Source: Rhyzopertha dominica
Taxonomy: Eukaryota > Arthropoda > Insecta > Coleoptera > Bostrichidae
DNA length: 64,000 bases
Assembly (NCBI GenBank): GCA_025024175.1
Contig: QCXZ01000064.1
Coordinates: forward strand, 25,540,286 to 25,604,285
Direction: 5' to 3'
Positions 11,450-23,479 of this stretch are shown here, piece after piece. The notes under the pieces are model-generated. The model was given only the letters and a program-made list of their open reading frames with translations, had not been told where the DNA came from and made no database searches. Every line of letters begins with the position of its first letter. The stretch's first letter is position 1. A program made the translations under genes and the position numbers.

Positions 11450-14400
11450 ATATGTAGGTAAACTAATTGGTGGTCGCTCGGGATGGGTTTTCATAAACAA
11501 GTTTAGATCTAGTAATATGACCACAACATTTATAGTGATTCGTTTTCCGTAAATTCAATTTTCACAGTCAAATATTATATAAAAATTTTATAACCGCAGT
11601 AACTTATAAAAATGTAATATTGTCTAGTTTATTTAACTACTTGATTTTAAAAAGTATCACAATGAAAGAAAAAGGAATCCAGCTTTTTATTAAGTTTATT
11701 CGTTTATTATGCACGCACAATGTAGATGCGTCGATGTGTGATACTAAAATAATGTATTTTTTTATAAATAAGATATTATTTTTTAACTGCACAAATTCTA
11801 AGCTAAATACGAAAAAATATAAGACCAAATTAAATAATGAACGGAGTATTAATAAGCAACCTAATCATATCGATTCGCGGTCGTCATATGCGCAATCTGA
11901 CATTAATCTATCCATTCATACTTCATATTCCTGTTATTCCCCAGTAACCTAAAGACGGACATCCACAGAATACGTGAACGCACGATTATGTTTCAAAATG
12001 TACCTAGTTGGCCTTGCTTGGCAATGACCGCTAATGCACAGTTGGGAAGTACCGCTAATCCGTTCATTTCACGGCGGTTGTCGTTTGTTAGATAAACCCG
12101 TTCACCGAAGTGCATATTTACGCTCATTACGTAACTGTAGATTAGAGTAAATTAGACATGAACTGCCGCCAGTTGCAAAAAGTTTAGGATAATCATTTTG
12201 TCGTTTCGTACAATTGTGGGAGCTTGTTGTCAAAATGTATGTTACTGGGGAACGTATTTTGGGTATACTTCGTATATTCCTCATACGGTTTCGTAAGTAT
12301 TTGTATTGAATAAGAAGAATCATACCTAAGTGTATTTCTTAGAGATGACCAATTAAAATTTCGTTTACCTGTTAAAGTTAAAATGACGTTATTTGCAGGA
12401 GACTTTATTCACTGAAATCAGAAAGTGTTAAAGATAAAGTTCATTGTCAAAAGCATCACACTAGTATATAATCACGTAATTTGGCAAGGCTTCTTTGGCG
12501 AAACTTGGCCAAATATTTGTCCCAGTACACTTAGAACTAAATTATACAATTTTATATAGCTTTTAATACAGGTGTTGGAAGATTGTTAATTAAGCGTTGA
12601 GAGAAATTTATGACTGATCACATATAAATAAATAAAATAACGTTCTCGCTATTTTGCTTGTATCCTTCAGCATTTTGTGGTGTGTACTGTTACTGTTATT
12701 CTTGTACAATGAAGCAAACTTTAAAAATGATCTAGCAGGACTGTCTGGTCCTATGAAGCGAGAAGACGGCTGCATCAGGCGGCACTATAAGGGGGGGGGG
12801 CGGCAAAATGAGAAATCGTAAATGCTAGTTTCGTGTTTTCGGTTGTATAGGGTGGTCCAAAAGTAATGGGAACTAATGCACCAACCGTATATTTCTTAGA
12901 TCGAAATATTATTACGATTTAACTAAACTTATTTTGGTCCAAAAGTTAATACAAGGTTCTGATTTTTTTCGAATTTCTCAAAAACTTTTTAAATTATTGA
13001 AATAAATATATTAATAAAATTTGGTATTCGGGTTTTTTGGGTTGAGGATTTAAATATTTTTACAAATTGGCTGCTATTTGGATTTGCACTAATGCGGTAC
13101 TTAACCTCCACGAGTACTCTGTAAAGGTCTCTACAATTAACCGTTTTCGGGATAATTATTTGGATTTTAGCATATAAATAAANAAATCAATTAATCTATG
13201 ATTTTAGCAATGTAATGCATATCCATTATTTAANGAACGTGTTATGTTTGGAACGGCCTTTATTGAAAACAATGAATGCAACAACAAATGTCCCCAGTTT
13301 TATTTTCGTAAATAAATATTTTACAACAATAATATTAGTAAATGAAGTCTCCTCTCAGCGGTAGGTTGTTCGAAATGATTTCCAGGTACATACATCAATA
13401 CATAAAATAATAAATCATTATTTAAAAATGATAGTCCTGAATTTTTAATTATCTGCTATCTATGGCGTCAACAAAAAACAAGTGATTTCATGAACCCCCG
13501 TACAGAAAAATCTATAGGAATTTAAATAAGGGCTCTGCGCGAATCCAGCGACCAGGGAAATGTGTATTTAAGTAATTTCTGACCGGTCTACAAAAGTGCG
13601 CTGGTGCACCATCTTACGTGAATATCATATTTTGTCTTTATATTTAACAGCAGGTCATTCAAATTAGAAAAAGTTTTTTTTCCGAAAATGGAAGTATGAA
13701 TCGCTATTAAATTAAAAGGTAATTCATATGATCCTATAACACTTGTCAATAATTCCACACCTAGCATTCATTTTGAACTCATGTTGATAGTGCCTTTCTG
13801 TAACTAAGTAGGTATTTTCTATGTCACAACACACTATTTACAAATAACTGATCGTCGGTGGTTCTGAACACATCAATAAAGGGTGAATTGTAAGCTGGAT
13901 AGCAAATCGACCTCTAGGAGATTCTGTACAGGCGAAAGATGATATGGACACAACCTTTCTTAGTAATGAGCTGCCAATGATCTGCTCATACCTGCGTTTA
14001 TAGCCAGGCGCCTGTGACATATAGTAATTCAGTGTTCTTTCGCCGTACCCACCAAAACTTCCTTTTCTATTTCTACAGCACTAATTTTCGGGAGTTCCAT
14101 AGTATTTCGACTGGCACGAAAGCAACTATTTTTTCCCAATCAATTATAAAGATTATGAAATAATTTACAATTCGGTTGCCTTCTGGTTGAACACAAATAC
14201 GGCGATGAGCATATTAAAGTTATCTTGGGCATATAAGCAAACGTTATGTTCGAAAATAAATTATGTCTTGACATTTTAGTTTTAGTTTTTCCCAAAAAAC
14301 TCAAAGAAAACGCCAAAACACTAAGTACTAACAATTACAAAGTGTGACAAAAACCAAACAATAAGCTTCCTTTGTCGCTGTTTGCATTTATTGCTTTTGA

Positions 14401-17400
14401 ACCATGGCCTACTCGAAACATTACACATTCTTTAAATAACGCAAATGCATTACACTAATAAAATGCAAACATCTCGAAACAGATGATTAAAAATCTTTTA
14501 TGGATATAGATTTTTTTAGAGTCAAATTGGAAATCAAAATATCATAATAATAAAACTTACCGCACGGGTCTGGTATTTAGTATTTAATAAACACATCATA
14601 ACTTCAATATAACTGACACTAACAATAACATAAAAATATATAAAAACTTTGAAGCATACACTCTTGATGTTGTTCATAAAATACCGCAAACAGTTGTAAG
14701 TGAAGTGTTGAGACAACTCACTTAAGGTGTGCTGAAACTGATTAAAGTATAGTGTCATGCGCTTTTAAATTTTTTGGTGTTGTTACAAAAGACGGAAGAG
14801 CATTAATATAAACGAGAAAAAGTAGTGAACCTAGAATTAATTCCTAAGGCATGCCAAGAAATGACAACAGTTTGGATTCCAGTGATACGTTTAAAATCAG
14901 TGATATACTTATATCTTTATGATGTTTTACATTCTACTAATGTAGGAAAATCTTGAAACTTGTTTCAGTAACCGATCATTGTATAAGTATCTGTAAAAAT
15001 TACTTTTCGGACGTTTTGCATTAATATTGACTAAATTCATGGTCACGTAGCGACATGAACGCACTCAGTGATGATAATTACAACTAACCCAAGCGTCAAG
15101 AGCAGCCAAGCCGTGTTCAAAATTTATTAGACAAAATTTCACATACCCACGATTGTGCACACACACTAAAACGGTGATATACTAGAAAGCGTGCGCGCGA
15201 GTGAAAACATTTTGAGAGCGACAGTGCACATCACTAATTGTTAAAATTCAAATTACAATGAAGAAAGTCTATTTTCATTATTAATTGAACTAATGCTCGC
15301 TCTAATTAGTGCCGCAACGCCACGTACACAAACAGATTTTTCGTAGTCGATAGTGCAATAAAAAGCAAAAGGTGTGAATCAATTAAATTTACAAGTTTGT
15401 TTATATTTCTAGGATAATTTATTGGAAGAAGACACCTAATTTTAAGGATGATGTCGAAATACTTCGTATGACATTTCTATCGAATCAAATATTATAAAGC
15501 AATTAGTAAATTCATTCCGAGATAATCATTATAATCCTACTTTATCGAGATTTATTTGACACTGCCTAATATGCATACTTAATAAAAAAATAAACTCGTC
15601 TGTAAGGTTATTATTACTAAAATTGTCAGAATACATTATACAATATCTACATTTACACAGAATGATGTAGTACATCAATATTTGTCAATTTTCTATTCAA
15701 TTCTATCTTCCAACTACAAAAATGAATTCTTAATGAGCAATTTGATCGTCTGGAAAACAACTGCTCCAATTTTAAAAACAATGCGACAGGTCTCAATACA
15801 AAACTACAAAATATGCGCAGGCGTAAAATATGCTAGCGACGCTGATCTTTTGCAGACAAAAAATGTCTTCCTTCGTTTCACTTCTCATCTTATTTATTTT
15901 ATTGAAACCTAGAGTCTATCTGAGGTAAAAAAGGACAAACGTAGACGCTTGAATGAGTATTGATTAGATATTCCGCACTGACGTTTTGAGTGCCTGTATT
16001 TAAAGCGTTATAGTTTCTAGTAAAATGCAATATGGTTTTATTTCTTAATTAGTTTTCGACTCTCAAAAAATTATTGCTGACAGTACGACACATTTACTTC
16101 ACAAGAACACTGACTTCACGAATCATTATAGACGCTCAAATCAGCTATTATCTTATAAAAGTATGCAGTCTGCAGTCTGCAGTGCAGCACCCTTAGATTG
16201 GTCACTAAACATTTTTTAAACATGTCCTTGCGAGAAACATAAATAGAAAGGTTAGTAACCTAGTTCTTTATATAGGAAGAAAATAGTGCTTCTAACCTAA
16301 TCGAAATACAAGTATTTTTCAAAACCTTTCAGGTTAGCTTTAAGCAATTGTTTTGAGTAAAGGTCAAATAATCTTCTCATTAGTCACAGTTGACTCCGAT
16401 TTAGTCGGCTGTGGTCGTGGCGATTTCTTCATCGCTGACGTCTAGCTCATTGATGTAGTGAATATCTTCAGAGAGGACCATTTTTTGTACATTTTGAGTA
16501 AATTGTTATTTTTTGTAAACTTGAATAACTGTCGAGCAAAATTAAGCTAAATTGCTTAATCATGTTTCTTTTTGTTACAAAACGAACCACTTTATATAAA
16601 GGACAGAAGTCATAACATGGCTATATATCTGCTAAGTTTCAGTGGAATCTATGACATTTACAATTTCACTATGAAAGCAATGAGAGATGAGTGACATTAC
16701 TAAACTGTATGTTAAGCATTTTGGCGATGTTTGTTACATCTCAGCAAACAATTTTTTCTGATGTGATATATTAGTCACTTGCAACTTCTTGAGTATGAGA
16801 ACGAATCTCAGATACTACACGCGTGATCTACTTAAAACCTTCTTGAAGAACAATGACCATGACAATACAATTGCAAGTAATGCATATTCCCAAGCGTAAC
16901 AGAGGTGAACATATGAGAAACTAATAACTACGTTAGCTTCTCTGCATTCTAGTGTAAATAATGAATACGCTGTTGTAATAATTTATTTGAACAATGAAAA
17001 AAAATCTTAGCAGTGAGAGTAATATATGGAATTTAAATCACCTCGATGTTTTAGTTGAACATGAAATTTAGAATATGGAGTATTATTTAGAAATAACTGT
17101 CCACTCGAAGAAAAAGTCATTATGCAATAAAAATGTATGTCTAACAAATGTTAAATAAAACCCTGAAAATCTTAACATCACTTTTGTAATTCGTCGTAAA
17201 TTTAATTGCAATATTAAGTGTCAACGTAGAGAGTGCGTTTGCCTTTCACATCACAGGGATAATAAAGATTTTCATATATTGACAAATTCCCGAGCTTTTT
17301 TCGTAAGCACCAGACGAAGCACTCCCTTTGGACTATGAACACAAGAATGAAAACAGCTAATAGTGTTCTCTGTTATAATTGTAAGGGGCATATTAACTTT

Positions 17401-19034
17401 TAATTGGAGACAAACCAATTTATCTAGCAAATGCTGCTTACATATATAAATTTATATGTTTTATAAGAAATGACCTGTTCTGTACCATTTATCTATGATT
17501 TGAAAATTTTATCCATAACAAGTTTTTCATATAAATGTTAGTTTTGCAGAACATTAGTTTTGGCAGTGGAGTAAAGTTTTCAGAATCTTCAATGTAATAT
17601 TTTTGAAATATATCTTACATAACTTCACATTATACCAGTTGTTATATTTCATTACTCTATTTTCATATATAAGAAATTAGCATTTCGAAAAACAGATTCA
17701 GTTTCGATACTGACAATTCAGTATCTACAAATTTCATAGTTACTCTTCTCACGCTACTACAAAAATTTTACAGATAAAAATCTATATTATAAGTTTACTT
17801 GCTGAAGTTATACAGAGCATTTCTTATCTGCTATGCAAACTTACTCATGTTTGTTCGTCCTTCAGCTAATAACACTACACGCTGCACAGAAACCATGCAT
17901 TAGATATTTGCGTTGTGATGAACTGCAAGCCGGTGAAGGTACCAGTCGAAGAGCACAAGGTATAACGTAACTTTGCAGATACAGTTCTTGCGGGACATGT
18001 CAGTGGCGCGTAATACCTAACCATTCTGATGTTACAGTCCCTCCTCATAGGCTTCATTCAATGGCAACTTTCTTGGTGTTATAAAAGGAAGAGCACTGGT
18101 ACTAAGACGGTCACTTGCATCAGTGTTACTCTAGGCATACGCAGTTTTTAATTGAACACTGTTCTGTACAAGAGTGTTTTGTTGTTTAACCCGCAACGCC
18201 ACATACTATGTTGTTTATACTGGGTATCTCAAAATTTATTTTTCACGTTTATATTAAGTAATGCTCTTTTAACATAACAGCTGTGTTTGTGCGCGCCGTA
18301 TGTACTATTTGAGAGTAGTTAATATAATAGATTGTCATTTTTTATAGTCACGCAAAGTATATTAATTAATATGGTTGATTATTTGAAAAAACAAACTACG
18401 TCTCATGATTCCAAAAAATTGAAGAATTGTAGAAGTACAGTATAACTATTCATTATCTGTTTTTGTCCTCCGTTTAAAATACTTTTAAAGTATTAGGCAT
18501 ATAATATATATAAATTTGACGATTCGTAATATAGGGTTATAGGGTTATATGCTGAGAGCATCTCTACAGGGTCTGCCACCTAAAACTCCCCAGGTTCGTA
18601 TTTTCATATTTTTTTTAGGTACAACCTTAAGTTATATATGAAATTGTAGGTCTTTTTAAACTCTTTAAAATTAGCATACTGAGTGTCCAAAAAGTTTTTT
18701 TACCGATTATGATATTTTGCAAATAAATTTATTTTTTTGTAAATATCTTTTTACATTACCCCGTATAATAAATATTGCTTCATAGTTGGATGCCGACTTT
18801 TGTCTTCTTCACTTTGTGTCATTACAACGTAAACGCAATTTTTATTCCTTTTTAATGAAAATCAAGAAAAACTCGTCGCCGCCATATTCTGTTGATACGG
18901 CTGTGCACAATTTTTTAAGTATTAGTTTAACAGCTTCAAACAACTGAACTGCTTCTAGCTAACATTGCTCAAGCAAACTTTTGAGAAAAAATGTTTTGAT
19001 GCCAAGGAAACAAGCAGAAAGCGTCACTTGATAG
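11450..19034. other. Long region with no gene I can support
   Basis: AT-rich, with many stops in all frames. The open frames present (for example 11620-11952, 15682-15912, 17875-18057) have low-complexity or unfamiliar translations and no splice-bounded structure. A terminal-looking motif TAGGGTGGTCCAAAAGTAAT at about 12847 and another (CTACAGGGTCTGCCACC) at about 18565 hint at further transposon ends without partners. A run of G occurs at 12791-12800. Confidence 0.4.
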
Positions 19035-19428
19035 TCAGCATTACACTGACATGATGACAAAGCCACCTAGCTGCCTTAACGGGAACTACTTCCTAAAGGA
19101 AGTGACCTGTAGCCTGACAAATTGGCATGCAACTGCATACTTCAATTTGACAGCAGGCCCCCACGGCACTTTTTGCTAACGGGCAAGAACCAACATACAT
19201 TAAAATGCATGTCTATGCTGTGCTGTCTACACCTCAACCAACTGCAGATAGTACTATTTCGCTGTCATTACAGCTCATCATTGCTTTGGTATATAAGCAA
19301 AACCAGTTCTATGCCGTGCATGTTGTCTGCACTAGACCTATACTGCACTGATGAGCTGTAATGACAGCGAAATAGTACTATCTGCAGTTGGTTGAGGTGT
19401 AGACAGCACAGCATAGACATGCATTTTA
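19035..19428. repeat. Repeat related to 22050-22200, ending in a perfect hairpin
   Basis: 19035-19210 shares ATGACAAAGC, TTGACAGCAGG(C/T)CCCC and other blocks, in the same order and spacing, with 22050-22200 in the HRG1-like gene. It runs straight into the palindrome at 19201-19428. This suggests an unclassified interspersed repeat family. Confidence 0.5.
19201..19428. repeat. Perfect 80-bp inverted repeat with 68-nt loop
   Basis: 19201-19280 and 19349-19428 are exact reverse complements over all 80 bases by eye. The loop is unique AT/GC-mixed sequence. Perfect identity means a recent event, gene conversion or an assembly fold-back. Transcribed on either strand it would make a long perfect RNA hairpin. 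Confidence 0.9.
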
Positions 19429-20250
19429 ATTGTTAATGCAAGTTGGTTTCAGCAGTAATTATTTTATTAGGTATGATATTATCGTACAATGTTTGGAAAG
19501 TTATTTAGGAAAACCTATTTTCATCGAGATGACGGTTTTAGCGGTGCTGGTGGGTATTCTCGAAGCCATATGTTATTACAATCATCTGTACGTTGAGCGT
19601 ATCTCTTTTAATTACCACATAGTGTGCAGTTTATTTATTATTAAGGCCCAATTATGCGCCTGTATTTGACATTGCAGCCTACACAACAACTTTATTAGGG
19701 TTACCTACCTACTTATTAATACTTATGTATGTAGTGGTTTTTCGTGTAGGTAATTTCACTAAAACAATTTTCACGAAAAATCAATCTAATAAGTGCTACC
19801 TACCTACAAATGTTTTTAGGGTTCTTTAAGCATGATTAACATATAAAGATAATAAATGTAGAATGGTAAGTGCCTATACCTATAATTTTTTCTAGATAGG
19901 TACAGTATAGCGACATAGGTACGCCTTAAGTAGTTAGTAAACATTGTTCACGCGAACATTTTGCTACAATCGTCTAAATATTCAGACAACGCTACAAATT
20001 AGTTATAGGCCTCGAAGTAGGTACCTATTCGAAACTTTTAACATCCCAATTTACAGCATTAATTATGCGAAATTGTGGCAAAAATAAAAACATCACTTCA
20101 ATTATTTTCACAGATTTATTTTTTAAGAAGTTTTTACAATTTAACATATTATTTGGACGATGTTAATTTACCATTCAAAATATGGGTCAATAAACTTTTC
20201 AGAACTTTATCGGTACTATATTTGAAGCATACGGAATCTCAACCAACAAC

Positions 20251-20323
20251 GCCCGGCTAGCTCAGTCGGTAGAGCATGAGACTCTTAATCTCAGGGTCGT
20301 GGGTTCGAGCCCCACGTTGGGCG
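20251..20323 (+). tRNA. tRNA-Lys (anticodon CTT)
   Basis: A 73-base gene with full cloverleaf. The acceptor stem GCCCGGC pairs with GTTGGGC using two G-T pairs. The A box TAGCTCAGTCGG, the anticodon loop CTCTTAA reading AAG codons, and the B box GGTTCGAGCCC are all intact. A T5 run at 20330-20334 gives a pol III terminator. It is a normal functional-looking gene, unlike the tRNA-like copies near 2 kb. Confidence 0.97.
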
Positions 20324-21567
20324 ACCACCTTTTTATTTTTTTTCTTAAATTTTGTATAGTTTAAACTTTTAACCACAACGGGATAAAATTGTCAACTACT
20401 AACACTGNTATCTGTTACGAGCATCAACGACGACTCGGGTTAAAATTCATTTTACTTGCATACAAGCAAGGTATACCTATTGAGTTGCTAAGTTGTTAAC
20501 TTACTATAACAAAGAAGCAAATAAGAATAAGATGTTTAGCATTTCTTTCGGGGTTACATTATAATAACTATAAGAGAAATTCAAAAATAAGAAACTAAAC
20601 CAACATTATTTATCAGCTTTGCATATAATAAATAATCATACGAGTATAATCAAAACCCATAAGGTAGGTATCTAGTGAACATTTATGGCATATAAGTCAT
20701 AACAACTAAAACAGAAAGCGACAAAAGAACGAACTTCGCACTTGCATCAATCACTGACAATAAAGACTACAGTTTTATTCTGGTTTGTAGCTGTTTTTTT
20801 ATAGTAATAATGAAAACGTATAGCACTGCTGTAGTGCTCATGTGAACAGTGTTTTCAAGCCTTGCCCAATTTCTGAAATGGTACAATTTTTGTTAACCAC
20901 CACTAAAATTAATACAATTCTACCAACATTTAGAAGTTCAGTTAAAAATTACTTAAACAAAAATTAATTTCTAAAAGCAAAAAATATGATCGAACCTCAA
21001 ATCATGGATTAAAATGTACTCCACTACACCTTGCACTAATGTGTCAGTATATCCCTATTTTTTTAAGAAACTTAGTGAACAGTAAGGGAGGCTAACAAAG
21101 TAACAACTAAAACTATTTACCTTAAAACGTAACAAAAAGGATGATGATTTCCATATTCACGAACAGGATCACAACCATTCATTGAAGATATCGAAAAACA
21201 TTTTCTTTAAAATACACAAGAATTTTACTTTCAACATGTTTCCAACCACCTGTTGTTATATTGTGCTTACGAGGCAAACTTTTGATCTACTTATCTTAAT
21301 ATTATTATTATATTAATTAGTTTGAAATAATTGCACATTATTATTCCGTAATTACAATTTAAATTTTATTGCAGATGGTTAATTATGAAATTAAGGAAAT
21401 GTCCATATTTAATTTTTCGATTACTAACAGTGCAGATCACTTTGACTAAAATTCTAAAATATACATACAGTTTGAAATGTTTAAAAAAGTAAATCTTTAT
21501 TGCTTATTGTCTACATAACACATAATATCTATGTAACAATAACTGTTACCCAGGCTATTTTTTGTCA
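20324..21567. other. Intergenic between tRNA-Lys and the HRG1-like gene
   Basis: No exon or repeat recognised. The part nearest 21567 should hold the 3' untranslated region of the HRG1-like gene, which ends leftward. Confidence 0.4.
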
Positions 21568-21713
21568 TCATGCTTCATCCCTCAACAAACCCGAATTCTC
21601 TGGGTTTTCCCATTTATAGTAATTCGCATAGTAAAGAAGAACAAGACTACTCTTTATAGTCATGAAACACCATACAGCCGGAATCACTTGACTCTGTCCA
21701 ACAGGTAGAATAG
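21568..21713 (-). CDS. SLC48A1: HRG1-like gene exon 3 and stop
   Basis: 146 nt after acceptor ccttacag, ending in TGA. It encodes the loop PVGQSQVIPAVW, the fourth helix, and the tail ENPENSGLLRDEA. Confidence 0.7.
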
Positions 21714-22824
21714 CTGTAAGGCAAAGGTAAGAATTCTTTATATTACAAAGGATAAATACCTACGAGTTTTGGCAAGTATTTCAATCGTTACATGAAAAGT
21801 AAGTCCCACAGTTGCTGCAGTAAACAGAGCAAAAGCCAAATATCCGATGCATGTTAAATCCTTATGGGCATACCAATACTGCAATCTTCCCTTGTATGAA
21901 AGAAGATGCAAATGTGTCAATATTACACTTGAAATAGCTGAAATTTGATATATAAGTTGTTGAAGCGTAATAAGCTATTGGATAAGGATAAAAAAAATTT
22001 AAGACATGAGTTAAAATTTAAGAGGCAGTACCATCTGCCAGAAAAAAATGAGATAATGACAAAGCTTCCTAGCCACACAATGGGCATTATTACCAAGTTA
22101 GCATGCACCTCCACACACCAACTTGACAGCAGGTCCCCATTGACATGCTTTAAAAAAGTGAAACGGTTACAGTTTAGACAGCATAGCATTGACATATTTA
22201 TTTAAATTTCAAAATGTATCATTTTTTCCTAAAAAAATATACAATGTAGCAATATAAAAACATCAAAGCTAAGATATTCATTGTACATACCAGAAAATAT
22301 GATGGATTAGAATAAAAAAAGTCTAAAAGACATCTTATTTTATCTACTGATATACAAGATAATGTTATCAGTTATTAGAATTAATAATATACTTGCTGTA
22401 TTTTCTACATGTGTGAAATTAATTAAAGTGCTACTTTTATGCTTACCTAAAACACCTTCTGTAAAACTACAGTTTTAGTTTACATTGGACTAATACCCAA
22501 ATGAATAATACTTATAGAATAGGTAAATGAAAACTAGATAACATATACGTAAAAGACCAATTTAGTTATCTCCGGCACCAATATATCCATTCAAAGAATT
22601 ATGTTTTTAAATTTGTACTCATCCAATTATTACTATTATTATCGTAACAACCTCACATTATCAGCAAATTGTAAAACAATATTAAATCATATTTTGTTAC
22701 CTGTTAGGAGTGCCCACATTGACGACGAATAATTAATTATAATAAGAAATGTCACGAACGCCGTACAACCGAGTACTGCATAAATTGATGAAATAACTAT
22801 GCGTGTAATTTCAAAAACTCTCAT
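21568..22824 (-). CDS. SLC48A1: HRG1-like heme transporter (3 exons, complete)
   Basis: The exons are 22824-22701, 21937-21764 and 21713-21568, with GT-AG borders and matching phases (1, 1), giving 147 residues and a stop. There are four hydrophobic segments (about 8-30, 36-55, 72-92 and 110-130). Length and layout match HRG1/SLC48A1 (about 146 residues). An ILTHLHLLSYKGRLQYW segment corresponds to the VTHVxYxxxYWRTW region of HRG1, and VWCFMTIKSSLVLLYYANYY to the VWSFxxFKWxFLLxLYAHRY region near the C-terminus. HRG1 exports heme from endolysosomes to the cytosol. The His of LYAHRY is Asn here and the C-terminal FARKY-like tail is only loosely matched, so family membership is likely but not certain. 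A CACGTG box lies about 220 bp upstream. Confidence 0.65.
21764..21937 (-). CDS. SLC48A1: HRG1-like gene exon 2
   Basis: 174 nt between acceptor atttcag and donor gtaggt. A second donor four bases further (gtattt) exists, but using it shifts the frame and destroys the conserved C-terminal helix, so the first is chosen. It encodes membrane segments 2 and 3, including the THLHLLSYKGRL motif. Confidence 0.7.
22050..22200. repeat. Copy of the 19035-type repeat in HRG1-like intron 1
   Basis: Shares ordered blocks with 19035-19428 (TTGACAGCAGGTCCCC, then TTTAGACAGCATAGCATTGACAT). It lies in the intron between exons 1 and 2 and has only a single arm, not the palindrome. Confidence 0.45.
22701..22824 (-). 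CDS. SLC48A1: HRG1-like gene exon 1
   Basis: 124 nt from the ATG to donor gtaaca, phase 1. It encodes the first membrane segment (SSIYAVLGCTAFVTFLIII). No better upstream ATG in frame is seen before stops. Confidence 0.65.
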
Positions 22825-23045
22825 TTTGCTTACTCATGCAAGGTAATCCCAGTAGTAATTTTATTACATTATTTTACAAGGATAGAAAAACATTTGAACA
22901 CTTCAACCACGACTGCCACCGAAGAATGAGAAACTCCCAGACTCCCACCGAAGCAAAAAGCAAAACACACAAAACATTACTCATTAAATGACACAAACCG
23001 AGACGAGAAAAATGCGATAAGCATAATGCAAACAGCTGTGTTTAT

Positions 23046-23055
23046 GTCACGTGAT
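23046..23055. promoter_or_regulatory. CACGTG E-box close to a CLEAR element
   Basis: GTCACGTGAT matches nine of ten bases of the CLEAR consensus GTCACGTGAC bound by TFEB/MITF factors. It lies 222 bp upstream of the start codon of the putative lysosomal heme transporter. One site of this length can occur by chance. Confidence 0.3.
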
Positions 23056-23479
23056 GTTGCACTTGCAGATTATTACAGGAAACTGATGACTGATGCACGC
23101 GCTGGGGCGCTGGTGAGTGGAGTCGGGCTCACGGAGACAGGGCCGGAATGAGGTCCTTGCACAAAATAGGGTTGTAGCCCTCGATCACAAATCGTTATTG
23201 CAACACATTTGTGGGGTTTCCTAGACCCAATGAAGAGAGATACTAGCAACAATAAAATATTTCAAATATTATATTGTCTTATTTTCGCCCTCTAAAGTTT
23301 TCCGCCAAATTCAAATATTTCTAGCAACGTCTCTTCTCGTTTAGCGGGAAAATATACGTTTTAGCGGTTAGCGGATATTTTAACGGAATAAGAAAGTGTT
23401 TAATTATTATTAACTGTTTCAATTTAGCGTATAAGGCTGGGATCCTAGAGAAAGAAGTTTCACGACATCTTCCATTTCA
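23056..23479. other. Upstream region of the HRG1-like gene
   Basis: No coding signal. It is more GC-rich than its surroundings at 23090-23160, which fits a promoter-proximal region, and then passes into the Penelope-like element. Confidence 0.3.

Noticed and set aside
11620..11952. 110-codon open frame, plus strand
   Set aside because: Lys/Asn/Ile-rich translation typical of AT-rich noncoding DNA, no motif, and an equally long frame on the other strand.
16380..16470. Short minus frame MVLSEDIHYINELDVSDEE
   Set aside because: Acidic start resembles the N-terminus of some transposases, but nothing downstream supports it.
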